From: Clostridium sporogenes
Lineage (GTDB): Bacteria; Bacillota; Clostridia; Clostridiales; Clostridiaceae
Assembly (NCBI RefSeq): GCF_001020205.1
Contig: NZ_CP011663.1
Span: 3,844,001-3,908,000, forward strand
DNA: 64,000 nt
Direction of reading: 5' to 3'
A model generated the notes under the pieces. The model was given only the letters and a program-made list of their open reading frames with translations. It did no database searches and was not told the origin of the DNA. Of the stretch, positions 46,170-54,212 are shown piece by piece. The translations under genes were made by a program, and so were the position numbers. Position 1 is the first letter of the stretch, and every line of letters begins with the position of its first letter.

Positions 46170-46490
46170 AATACTATCCCCCTGCCAACAAAATAACTTT
46201 ATTAATATGCTAACATAGGTTGCACACAAAAATATGTCATTTAATGAAATGTATTTAGAATTTTCTTATTATTTAAATTGACAATTTAGTATTTTAATTT
46301 TCATTTATGATATATTTTTTTCTTATTCGCAATATGAATAACCAATTATAGGAATTTTCAGACTTTTTAATGATATTTATTGTCGAAATTTAAATTTAAA
46401 ATATATTTTAAATTTATTTTATTGAAATTAAAACCTAATATTGGTACTATTTTAATTGTTTAAATTAATTATTATTACTTGCAATAAAAA

Positions 46491-46541
46491 ATAATAACAT
46501 AAGTTTACTTTATTTCTATAAAATATGCCTTATGTTATTAT
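46491..46541 (-). terminator. Terminator of the NhaC-family transporter gene
   Basis: ATAATAACATAAG (46491-46503) and CTTATGTTATTAT (46529-46541) form a perfect 13-bp stem 23 nt past the gene; the minus-strand continuation is TTTTTATTGC. Confidence 0.7.
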
Positions 46542-46564
46542 TTTACTGGTACTATATTTAATTA

Positions 46565-47890
46565 TTATCCTATATTTTCCTCAGCTACTTTTGTAACACT
46601 TTTGAATTTTGGCAATCCCACAATTATAGCTATTAATGCACATATACCCATTAAATATGGATAATAAAGATATTTCATTATAGCAAAAGGTGATATCTTA
46701 GCAATTCCTGCTGCCGCTAACAATTGAGCACCATAAGGAATTATCCCTTGGCAAAAGCATGAAAATGTATCTAGTAAACTGGCACTTTTTCTTGGATCTA
46801 CATCATATTTATCTGCTATATCTTTAGCTATTGGTCCAGCCATTACTATAGCTATAGTATTATTAGCTGTACATATATCGACAACACTCACTAACAAAGC
46901 AATACCTATTTCTGCTCCCTTCTTGCTCTTTACTTTACTTTTTATTAAATTTAATAGAAAATCTATTCCCCCATTATATTTTATTACTTCTACCATTCCA
47001 CCTATTATCAAAGATATTATAACTAACTCTGTCATTCCACCAATCCCTTTGCCTATGGATTGGAATAAGCCTACTATATTAAATGTTCCAAAGTATAAAC
47101 CTATAACCGCTGAAAAAACAATTCCTCCGCATAATATAATTATTACGTTGCCACCAAGCAATGCGGCTATTAAAACAGATAGGTAAGGTAAAACTTTTAC
47201 AAATGAATAAGAATAATTTCCATCCAGCACAGTTCCTTTATTAGCTGTTATTACACTAAATATTATTGCTGTTATTATTGCTGCTGGTAATACAATAAAA
47301 AAATTGGTTTTAAATTTATCTTTTAAATGGCAACCTTGAGTTCTAGATGCTGCTATAGTAGTATCAGATATCATAGATAAATTATCTCCGAACATAGCTC
47401 CACTTACAACAGCTCCTACTGTTAATCCTAAAATTATTCCTGTTTTTTGTGATATTCCTACTGCCATAGGCGCTAGAGCTACTATAGTTCCCATAGAGCT
47501 TCCTATAGACAAGGATATAAAACAAGCTATAATGAAAACGCCTGTTATTAATATATTACTTGGAAGTATACTAAGTCCTAGATTAACTGTCGAATCTACA
47601 GCACCTATATCTTTAGCAACCTGTGCAAACGCACCTGCTAATATAAATATTAAACACATCAAAATTATATTTGAATTACCTGCTCCTTGGCAAAACACAT
47701 CTATTTTGTTTGATAAAGTTTCTTTTCTATTCATTACTAATGCGCTCATAGCTGCTATTAAAAACGGTACACTCATAGGTACAGCATAAAAATCCTTTGA
47801 TATAACTCCAATAAAAACATAAACTACTAAAAATATTAATAATGGTAATAGTGCTATTGGATTTCCTGTACTAATTTTTCTTTCTTTCAA
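46565..47890 (-). CDS. NhaC-family antiporter-like transporter, probable methionine permease MetT
   Basis: 441 residues from a TTG at 47890 with GGAGGG upstream. About eleven membrane helices; family features include IGSSMGTIVALAPMAVGIS, GAMFGDNLSMISDTTIAAS and TANNTIAIVMAGPIA. By sequence it is an Na+/H+ antiporter NhaC relative. A SAM-I riboswitch with terminator directly precedes it and no other gene intervenes. Comparative work on Gram-positive methionine regulation named such S-box or T-box controlled NhaC-type proteins MetT, so methionine uptake is the best guess. Confidence 0.85.
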   Translation of the reverse strand: MKERKISTGNPIALLPLLIFLVVYVFIGVISKDFYAVPMSVPFLIAAMSALVMNRKETLSNKIDVFCQGAGNSNIILMCLIFILAGAFAQVAKDIGAVDSTVNLGLSILPSNILITGVFIIACFISLSIGSSMGTIVALAPMAVGISQKTGIILGLTVGAVVSGAMFGDNLSMISDTTIAASRTQGCHLKDKFKTNFFIVLPAAIITAIIFSVITANKGTVLDGNYSYSFVKVLPYLSVLIAALLGGNVIIILCGGIVFSAVIGLYFGTFNIVGLFQSIGKGIGGMTELVIISLIIGGMVEVIKYNGGIDFLLNLIKSKVKSKKGAEIGIALLVSVVDICTANNTIAIVMAGPIAKDIADKYDVDPRKSASLLDTFSCFCQGIIPYGAQLLAAAGIAKISPFAIMKYLYYPYLMGICALIAIIVGLPKFKSVTKVAEENIG

Positions 47891-47976
47891 TATTATCCCT
47901 CCTATTTTTGTATAACAAATATATTATTTTACTTTGTTCCTATCCTTTAAAGTTTTTTATTTTTGTGTAATAAAAA

Positions 47977-48003
47977 AACTTCTTGCAGATAACACAAGAA
48001 GTT
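47977..48003 (-). terminator. Riboswitch expression-platform terminator
   Basis: AACTTCTTG (47977-47985) and CAAGAAGTT (47995-48003) form a 9-bp stem followed on the minus strand by seven T. It forms when the aptamer holds SAM, ending transcription before the transporter gene. Confidence 0.85.
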
Positions 48004-48013
48004 GATTTCCTCT

Positions 48014-48130
48014 ATATCTTATCTACCAGGTTTAACCTGCTGGAATTAGCACCGTTTAAGATTATAAAAAATATCTTAGTGGTTGCCGGGCTTCGTAGGG
48101 CCAGTCCCTCCGCCTCTCTGGATAAGAATC
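48014..48130 (-). promoter_or_regulatory. SAM-I (S-box) riboswitch
   Basis: The minus strand reads CTTATCCAGAGAGGCGGAGG, then GACTGGCCCTACGAAGCC, then CGGCAACC, and further on GGTGCTAATTCCAGC, all invariant blocks of the S-box. The P1 stem pairs TCTTATCC (plus 48120-48127) with GATAAGA (plus 48017-48023). High SAM stabilises the aptamer and allows the terminator at 47977-48003. It controls the NhaC-family transporter downstream. Confidence 0.96.
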
Positions 48131-48184
48131 CATATTTAATTTACTAATAATTATATATTAAAAAATTTATTTAATCAATACATT

Positions 48185-49042
48185 TTATAAATAATTTTTA
48201 CTTTTTAAATCTTTTTCTCTATTTGATACTAATAGTGCATTTATTTCCCCACCTGTAATAACTATTATAGATGTTAAATATAACCACACTAAAAAAACAA
48301 TAACCGCTCCTATACTGCCATACAATCTAGAGTAATTATTAAAATTATCTACATAGAAAGAAAAACCCATAGAAGCAATTATCCAAGCTATTGTAGCAAA
48401 TATAGCTCCAGGCAATACATCTCTCCATCTTAATCTTTTACTAGGAGTATAGTAATATAATGCAGCTAAAACAAAAACAGCTGCTCCTATCATTACTATA
48501 TATCTTATTAAATTCCATATCCTATTAAATTCCCATGAAAAGCCTAGCTTATAAACTAAAGTTCTGCCTATAGTTCTTCCAAAAACTAATAAAAAGATAC
48601 TCATAACAAGAACTAATGCCATACCCAATGTGCATAAAATAGTCATGATTTGCACCTTTACAAAAGATCTTCTTTCTTTTACATCATAAGCCTTATTTAA
48701 CCCTCTTACTACTGCTCTAAAACCAGCAGAAGCAGTCCAAATAGTAAATATTATACTGAAAGAAAGTAAATTCCCATTTTGAGTATAGATAATTTCTTCT
48801 ATAGTATTTTTTAATAATAAATAAGCATTACTTGGTATTATTTCTTTTAATCCTAATAATAAGTCTTCGCTATGTATAGGCAAGTATCCTATTAATGTTA
48901 TTACAAACATTAAAAAAGGAAATACTGATATAATCAAAGCATAGGCCAACTGTGAGGATAATGCTAATACTTCATCCTCTAAAAATCTGTTTGCTAATTC
49001 TTTTATACCTTTAGGTATAATTTTAAAAAGATTTTTATTCAA
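48185..49042 (-). CDS. YihY/BrkB family inner membrane protein
   Basis: 285 residues with six membrane helices. The family pattern is clear: QLAYALIISVFPFLMFVITL, LLSFSIIFTIWTASAGFRAV, RGLNKAYDVKERRSFVKVQ, and RWRDVLPGAIFATIAWIIAS followed by YGSIGAVIVFLVWLYLTSII. The family was once called ribonuclease BN by mistake and is now treated as a putative transporter of unknown substrate. It lies upstream of, and transcribed toward, the riboswitch but ends before it. Confidence 0.88.
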   Translation of the reverse strand: MNKNLFKIIPKGIKELANRFLEDEVLALSSQLAYALIISVFPFLMFVITLIGYLPIHSEDLLLGLKEIIPSNAYLLLKNTIEEIIYTQNGNLLSFSIIFTIWTASAGFRAVVRGLNKAYDVKERRSFVKVQIMTILCTLGMALVLVMSIFLLVFGRTIGRTLVYKLGFSWEFNRIWNLIRYIVMIGAAVFVLAALYYYTPSKRLRWRDVLPGAIFATIAWIIASMGFSFYVDNFNNYSRLYGSIGAVIVFLVWLYLTSIIVITGGEINALLVSNREKDLKSKNYL

Positions 49043-49186
49043 AGCACTAACTCCTTTTAGTATTTTTAATACAATTATATACTATATAAAGTAATATTAG
49101 TTAGTATATTTAAAAATTAAAAATTTATTTCAAAAATATACAATAAAAATAATCCTTTAAATATAACTTTAATTATAAAATTGAAA

Positions 49187-49226
49187 AGCTATGAATTGAT
49201 AATATGATATTTACCAATTCATAGCT
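49187..49226 (-). terminator. Terminator of the yedE-tusA-DUF3343 operon
   Basis: AGCTATGAATTG (49187-49198) and CAATTCATAGCT (49215-49226) form a perfect 12-bp stem. TTTTCAATTTT follows on the minus strand. Confidence 0.65.
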
Positions 49227-49316
49227 CTTTATTATTTCATAGTTAATTGTTTTACAAGTACGTAAATTTATTTTATTTAAAATTTATCTTTATATAACGC
49301 ATTGAAATTTTGTTAA

Positions 49317-49553
49317 CTATTCAGCACAATATATACATTCATATTGTCCATTTTTTACAGAAAATAATTTTTCTATATCCTCTGCTAATATATTATTTAA
49401 ATTACCCTTATAATTAAATTTAACTCCTATACCACAATTAGAGCTTAACTTTCTAGGCACTGGCATAGTTTGATTATTTATATTTAATTTATTCAAAAAT
49501 CTACTGTATTTTATAGCTCCAGAATGAGTAAAAAAACTTGCTATATATTCCAT
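49317..49553 (-). CDS. DUF3343 protein, putative Se/S carrier
   Basis: 78 residues: EYIASFFTHSGAIKYSRFL at the start, PVPRKLSSNCGIGVKFNY with a conserved Cys in the middle, and a C-terminal YECIYCAE with two more. DUF3343 proteins accompany YedE/YedF and EF2568-type desulfurases in selenium-related clusters and were proposed as Se/S carriers. It lies 5 nt downstream of the TusA-like gene. Confidence 0.78.
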   Translation of the reverse strand: MEYIASFFTHSGAIKYSRFLNKLNINNQTMPVPRKLSSNCGIGVKFNYKGNLNNILAEDIEKLFSVKNGQYECIYCAE

Positions 49554-49558
49554 AATAA

Positions 49559-49774
49559 TTACTTCCTTGCAGATAAAATAAAGTCATCTTCTTTTTCTTC
49601 TATAGTAACTTTATAACCAGAATTTTTCATAAATCTTTGTACATTTCCTCTTGCAGTCATATTATCTACAATTACATCAATACCTTCTTTATTGTATGCC
49701 AAAGCTTTTTTAGTCATAAGAACTGGTTGAGGACAAGATACTCCTCTAGCATCAATTTGAACCAACACTAACAT
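49559..49774 (-). CDS. TusA/YedF-type sulfurtransferase-like protein
   Basis: 71 residues. DARGVSCPQPVLMTKKAL gives the active cysteine C14 followed by the CPxP motif of TusA proteins, then MTARGNVQRFMKNSGYKV and a beta-strand. TusA homologues pass persulfide sulfur, and the YedF subgroup serves selenium metabolism. The start is uncertain: GGGAG touches the ATG at 49774 but is well spaced for a GTG two codons on (49768). It overlaps yedE by about 20 nt. Confidence 0.85.
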   Translation of the reverse strand: MLVLVQIDARGVSCPQPVLMTKKALAYNKEGIDVIVDNMTARGNVQRFMKNSGYKVTIEEKEDDFILSARK

Positions 49775-50840
49775 CTCCCTTCACTTTTACTTTTACATTT
49801 CTTTCTATATTTATATATGAGATGGCACAAACTAATATAAATCCTATTATTACAGCTACTTTACCATTTGCTGTAGCTCCCTTTGGACTAGCTGCTAAAC
49901 TAAAGTTGTGACAAAATGCGGCTCCTGCTAACATGCCTAAAACTGTTATAACTGAATCTATATTTCCTTCTGCTGAAAGTATAAGTTGTCTCATAGGACA
50001 CCCTCCTAAAAGTACAGATCCCCAACCAGCAAGAACCATACCTAAAAAATTCCACAAAGCATCTGTATGAGCAACAGGCTGTCCTACAAATCCTAGTTTA
50101 AACTTTCCTATAATTAAATTTCCTATAAGGGCAAATACAAATATAGACATGAATCCTGAAATTAAATAATTATCTTTAAACATTATTAAATCTCTAATTC
50201 CGCCTACCATACATAATCTTGTTCTTTGAGCTAAAATTCCTACAATTAATCCTGCTATCAATGCAATTGTTATAGGAGCATGGGCTGCACCAGGCCCTTT
50301 TTTACTAAAGAATATAAAAGCTGGTGATACAGCTAATAATATAAATAAACCTACATTTACTATTGGAAATAAATATCCTTCTGACTTATTTAATTTATAA
50401 TTTCTTTTTAAACTAAATCCTTTATTTAAGAATGCAATACCAATAATTATACCCACAACAAAACCTATAAGTCCCATTATTGCATTTAAGTCTCCTCCTG
50501 CAAGTCTTAAAACCATTCTTAAAGGGCATCCCAAAAACATTAAAGCTCCTACCATAACTATAAAGCCTAAACTAAACCTAATAAAAGGTGATGATCCTCC
50601 TCTAGCATCAAATTCACTTTTAGAAACAGCCATTATAAAAGCCCCTATAACCATTCCTATAATTTCTGGTCTTATATATTGAACTATAGGCGCTCTATGT
50701 AATCCTACAGCTCCTGCTATATCTCTTATAAAACATGCAATACAAAACCCCATATTTACAGGATTACCAAAATAAACTAAAAGTACTGCTATAATTCCTA
50801 CCACAGCACCTGTAAATATAATTCCTTTTTTACTGTCCAT
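49752..50840 (-). CDS. yedE: YedE-family putative selenium/sulfur transporter
   Basis: 362 residues, about nine membrane helices in two similar halves. Each half carries family motifs: NMGFCIACFIRDIAGAVG and FLGCPLRMVLRLAGGDLNA in the first, TRLCMVGGIRDLIMFKD and LLGGCPMRQLILSAEGNID in the second. The paired Cys of YeeE/YedE are thought to relay thiosulfate or selenium across the membrane. It heads an operon with TusA-like and DUF3343 genes and is divergent from the desulfurase gene. Named here after the family; substrate is inference. Confidence 0.85.
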   Translation of the reverse strand: MDSKKGIIFTGAVVGIIAVLLVYFGNPVNMGFCIACFIRDIAGAVGLHRAPIVQYIRPEIIGMVIGAFIMAVSKSEFDARGGSSPFIRFSLGFIVMVGALMFLGCPLRMVLRLAGGDLNAIMGLIGFVVGIIIGIAFLNKGFSLKRNYKLNKSEGYLFPIVNVGLFILLAVSPAFIFFSKKGPGAAHAPITIALIAGLIVGILAQRTRLCMVGGIRDLIMFKDNYLISGFMSIFVFALIGNLIIGKFKLGFVGQPVAHTDALWNFLGMVLAGWGSVLLGGCPMRQLILSAEGNIDSVITVLGMLAGAAFCHNFSLAASPKGATANGKVAVIIGFILVCAISYINIERNVKVKVKGDVSVGSN

Positions 50841-51023
50841 TATTTACAGCCTCCTTTTTATTTGTTAATATTAAAATTAAATTAATGTTATATGCCAATT
50901 TCATTTTAACAAATATTTCATATTTAGTTAAATAAGTCTTTTTTATAGCAAAGAAAATAACTATAGTAAAATTTTATAATTATAATTTTATATAATTTTT
51001 TTAATATAGGGGTGAAAATAATT

Positions 51024-52181
51024 ATGAATGGTATTTATTTAGACAATAGTGCAACTTCTTTCCCTAAAGCACCTAATGTGGGAGAAAGCATGCTAAATTA
51101 TATAAAAAATATAGGATGTAATGTGAATAGAGGGGTTTATACTTCTTCCTTAGCTGCTGAAAATATAGTATTTGAAACAAGAGAATTGATATGTTCTTTA
51201 TTTAATTTTAATAAACCAGAAAACGTTGTATTTGCTAAAAATATAACTGAAAGTTTAAACTTATTAATTAAAGGTTTATTACAAAAGGGAGACCATGTTA
51301 TTGTTTCTTCTATGGAACATAATGCAGTTATGCGCCCCTTAAATTCTTTAATTAAAAATGATATAGAAATTTCTAAAGTTCCCTGTGATATACTTGGACA
51401 ACTTAATATTAATGATATAACAAAAAAAATAAAATCTAATACTAAAGCTGTTATTATTACTAATTCTTCTAATGTATGTGGAACTATATTGCCTTTAGAA
51501 GAAATAGGTAAGTTGTGTAAAAAAAATAATTTAATTTTTATAATAGACTCTGCTCAAACCGCTGGATTTTTAGATATTGATTTTGAAAAAACAAGAGCAG
51601 ATGCAATAGCATTTACTGGACATAAAGGTCTTTTAGGTCCACAGGGTATTGGAGGGTTTGTAATAAAAGACTCTTTAATTCCTAAAGTTCATCCTTTTAT
51701 TGAAGGTGGTACGGGAAGCCTTTCAGAATATGAAACTCAACCAAACTATATGCCAGACAAGTATGAAAGCGGTACTATAAATATACCTGGAATTTATGGA
51801 CTAAATACAGCCTTAAAATATATAAAACAAAAGTCTTTAAGTTATATTAGAGAAAAAGAATTATTTTTAACAAAACTTTTTATAGAAGATATTCTAAATT
51901 TAGATGATGTAAGATTAGTTGGATTAAATGATATAAATAACAGAACCGCTGTAGTTTCTTTAGATTTTAGTAAAATAGATAATGCTGAAGTTTCTTTAGA
52001 TTTATCTAATAGATATAATATAATGACCAGATGCGGATTACACTGTGCTCCTTCTGCTCATAAAACACTGAATACATTTCCTCAAGGCACTGTTCGGTTT
52101 AGCTTTGGACATTTTAATACAAAGGAAGAAATCACCTATACTATAGACTCCTTAAATAAAATTATAAAAAAATATAAATAG
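51024..52181 (+). CDS. Cysteine desulfurase family protein (EF2568 type)
   Basis: 385 residues from the ATG at 51024; GGGGTG lies 9 nt before it, and an upstream GTG at 51012 is part of that site. It has a class V aminotransferase fold: YLDNSATSFPKAPNVGESM, VIVSSMEHNAVMRPL, the PLP lysine in AFTGHKGLLGPQG, and MTRCGLHCAPSAHKTL with the mobile-loop Cys. This matches the TIGR01977 group first noted in the Enterococcus selenium-dependent molybdenum hydroxylase cluster. It is divergent from yedE, and probably supplies sulfur or selenium to that system. Confidence 0.87.
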   Translation: MNGIYLDNSATSFPKAPNVGESMLNYIKNIGCNVNRGVYTSSLAAENIVFETRELICSLFNFNKPENVVFAKNITESLNLLIKGLLQKGDHVIVSSMEHNAVMRPLNSLIKNDIEISKVPCDILGQLNINDITKKIKSNTKAVIITNSSNVCGTILPLEEIGKLCKKNNLIFIIDSAQTAGFLDIDFEKTRADAIAFTGHKGLLGPQGIGGFVIKDSLIPKVHPFIEGGTGSLSEYETQPNYMPDKYESGTINIPGIYGLNTALKYIKQKSLSYIREKELFLTKLFIEDILNLDDVRLVGLNDINNRTAVVSLDFSKIDNAEVSLDLSNRYNIMTRCGLHCAPSAHKTLNTFPQGTVRFSFGHFNTKEEITYTIDSLNKIIKKYK

Positions 52182-52195
52182 TTAATTGTATAAAA

Positions 52196-52227
52196 AATAA
52201 AGGACTAGAATAAACTAATCCTTTATT
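52196..52227. terminator. Bidirectional terminator
   Basis: AATAAAGGACTAG (52196-52208) and CTAATCCTTTATT (52215-52227) pair with one mismatch. It lies between converging genes, with T-rich tracts on both sides. Confidence 0.7.
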
Positions 52228-52250
52228 TTTATACTTTTATTATGAGATTA

Positions 52251-52910
52251 TTAAATTATACAACCTATTTGGTTATTCAAAATTTTTATAAAGTTACTTT
52301 TCATAAATAAGTTATACTGTAAATCTTTTGTGATTTCTTTCAAGGTATTTATAGACATACCTATATCTTCCTCTATAACTTCTAAGAAATTTTCTTCTTT
52401 TGAAATTTTTTCTATTATTTCTTTGCCACTAGAATATATACTAATATGAAATATTTTAGTCTTTTCTTCCCATTTCCTATTAAATTCTAAGCAATACTTT
52501 TTCAATTCATCTATAAGCTGGTATTCCCTTAATTCGCATAAATTATATGCTTTATTAAAAAAATATTCTATTTTAATTATAGAACCCTCATTTTTACATA
52601 ATGTTTTTATTTCTTCTAGCAATTCTTCTTTAGAAGCTATAGGAGTAACTATCTCGTCACTTGTATTATTTACATAACAAAAGAAAACTGTAGGTATAAA
52701 TATATATTGTATGAACCCCAAAAGGGATTTTACATCTGGATATACAGCCCAATTATTATCAAAAATATTTTTTTCATAATCTATTATGGTAGTGTTAATA
52801 AAAAGAGATTTTTGGCTTATAGGTATATCTTTAAAATTTCCACTCCAGATGTTCTCTGTTTCTACCAGCAAATTTTCCCAATAGAAAAGATTATTATATT
52901 TGTTATCCAT
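52251..52910 (-). CDS. Hypothetical protein
   Basis: 219 residues without a family that I recognise. It is acidic and rich in aromatic residues. The first part starts NNLFYWENLLVETENIWSG; a hydrophobic stretch near 65-80 (LLGFIQYIFIPTVFFCYV) is too short for a certain membrane helix; the rest looks alpha-helical. No signal peptide. A weak ribosome site (GAGGTAT) precedes the ATG. A 40-bp tandem repeat fills the 250 nt upstream of it. Its neighbour upstream is an rpsD paralogue. Confidence 0.55.
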   Translation of the reverse strand: MDNKYNNLFYWENLLVETENIWSGNFKDIPISQKSLFINTTIIDYEKNIFDNNWAVYPDVKSLLGFIQYIFIPTVFFCYVNNTSDEIVTPIASKEELLEEIKTLCKNEGSIIKIEYFFNKAYNLCELREYQLIDELKKYCLEFNRKWEEKTKIFHISIYSSGKEIIEKISKEENFLEVIEEDIGMSINTLKEITKDLQYNLFMKSNFIKILNNQIGCII

Positions 52911-52923
52911 ATGGCATACCTCT

Positions 52924-53146
52924 TGTATAAAGTTTGTATTAAATAATTTTTGTGTTACATATAAATTTTATATAGTTTTTAAATTGATGTATAAAGTTAA
53001 TTTTAAGTTATGTGTTATTTTTTAATTCTGTATAAAGTTAGTTTTAAGTTCTGTGTTATTTTTAATTGTGTACAAAGTGGTTTTTAAGCTGTGTGTTATT
53101 TCTAATTGTGTATAAAGTTGTTTTTAAGTTCTGTGTTATTTCTAAT
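52924..53146. repeat. Tandem repeat, about 40-bp unit, four good copies plus a degenerate one
   Basis: Units begin with TGTATAAAG (or TGTACAAAG) at 52988, 53029, 53069 and 53109, at spacings of 41, 40 and 40 bp. Each goes on with a T-rich block, TTTTAAG, then TGTGTTATTT and TAATT. A worn copy starts near 52924. They fill the whole gap between the rpsD paralogue and the hypothetical gene. The period is close to four helical turns, so repeated protein binding on one face of DNA is possible. No spacer structure of a CRISPR is present. Confidence 0.75.
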
Positions 53147-53162
53147 ATTAATTTTTTATTTT

Positions 53163-53756
53163 CTATTTAGAATATAATTCTACTACTAGAGTTTCATTTG
53201 CATCTATTGGTATTTCATCTCTTTCAGGTTCTTTAATTAATACACCTGAAAATTTATCATAATCCTTTTCTATATATGGTAGAGTAAATTTTTTTAAAGC
53301 TAAGAAATTATCAGCAAACTCATCATTTTTTCTATACTTCTCCCTTAGAGTTATTACATCTCCTGTTTTTACTCCATAGGATGGTATGTTGACTTTGCTC
53401 CCATTAACTAATATATGTCCATGATTCACCATTTGTCTAGCTTGTCTTATAGAATTAGCAAATCCTATTCTATATACTATATTGTCTAATCTACATTCTA
53501 GGCTTCTTAGTAAAACGTCTCCAGTTCTTTCTTTACTTTTCATAGCTTTTTTAACATATCTTAAAAATTGCTTTTCTAAAACTCCATAGTAGGATCTTAT
53601 CTTTTGTTTCTCTAAAAGTTGTTTACCATAATTTGATAATTTTTTACCTTCCCTACTGTTTTCTCTTGTGGCTCTTTTCATAGCCTTAGGATGTCCATAA
53701 ATATTTACTCCTAATCTTCTAGATAACTTAAATCTTGGATCTCTTATCTTAGCCAT
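53163..53756 (-). CDS. rpsD: 30S ribosomal protein S4, cysteine-poor paralogue
   Basis: 197 residues of an S4 protein: KIRDPRFKLSRRLGVNIYG at the start, LSNYGKQLLEKQKIRSYYGV, the S4 RNA-binding domain RLDNIVYRIGFANSIRQARQ with VNHGHILVNGSKVNIPS, and VELYSK at the end. The N-terminal zinc site (CRLC and a following Cys pair) of many S4 proteins is absent. It stands alone, away from the ribosomal protein operons, so it is probably a second S4. A Fur-family-type box overlaps its promoter. AGGAGG precedes the ATG. Confidence 0.9.
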   Translation of the reverse strand: MAKIRDPRFKLSRRLGVNIYGHPKAMKRATRENSREGKKLSNYGKQLLEKQKIRSYYGVLEKQFLRYVKKAMKSKERTGDVLLRSLECRLDNIVYRIGFANSIRQARQMVNHGHILVNGSKVNIPSYGVKTGDVITLREKYRKNDEFADNFLALKKFTLPYIEKDYDKFSGVLIKEPERDEIPIDANETLVVELYSK

Positions 53757-53790
53757 TTCTTCCTCCTAATACTATATTCTTAGCCGCGAT

Positions 53791-53812
53791 AATAGTTTTT
53801 GTAAAAACTATT
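53791..53812 (-). other. Hairpin in the rpsD leader
   Basis: AATAGTTTTT (53791-53800) and AAAAACTATT (53803-53812) form a perfect 10-bp stem right after the transcription start region. On the minus strand it lies at the 5' end of the mRNA and may stabilise it. It does not resemble the known Firmicute S4 leader enough for me to claim it. Confidence 0.4.
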
Positions 53813-53815
53813 TAT

Positions 53816-53845
53816 ATTATACCACACACTGAAAATGATTTTCAA
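53816..53845 (-). promoter_or_regulatory. rpsD promoter with Fur/Zur/PerR-type box
   Basis: On the minus strand TTGAAA (53840-53845) and TATAAT (53816-53821) are 18 nt apart. TGAAAAT-G-ATTTTCA (53830-53844) is a perfect 7-1-7 inverted repeat that differs from the Fur consensus TGATAATNATTATCA at two symmetrical places. It covers the -35 box and spacer, a repressing position. Which family member (Zur, Fur or PerR) binds is inference; the Cys-poor S4 product points to Zur. Confidence 0.6.
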
Positions 53846-54212
53846 TATCTCCTTTGTATTTTTTCAATATAAATTTAGTTTTTAAGTATCCTTATTCATT
53901 TTATTATATATCTAACTTTCAACTTTCTTTAATACACATACACTAATAAAAATCTTCAAATTATTTCCTTTAGTATAATTGCAATGAATCTATACATATG
54001 GTATACTTTTCCTAATATTCAAACAATAATAACATTGTTTGAAATCTATATCCATATCTTTTTAAAGCACTATCCTTATTTCAAAATGCAATTTTAATAT
54101 TTACTAATATCATATATATTTTAAAAATTAATTACATATTATTATATAATAACTAATAATTGTATTAATTTAATATTAATCACTTAAATATATAAAAAGG
54201 GGGAGAATATCA

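Noticed and set aside
52924..53146. CRISPR array
   Set aside because: The repeats follow each other directly, with no unique spacers, and no cas genes are present.
53757..53812. Firmicute S4 autoregulatory leader
   Set aside because: Only one AT-rich hairpin is visible and the leader is too short for the known structure.
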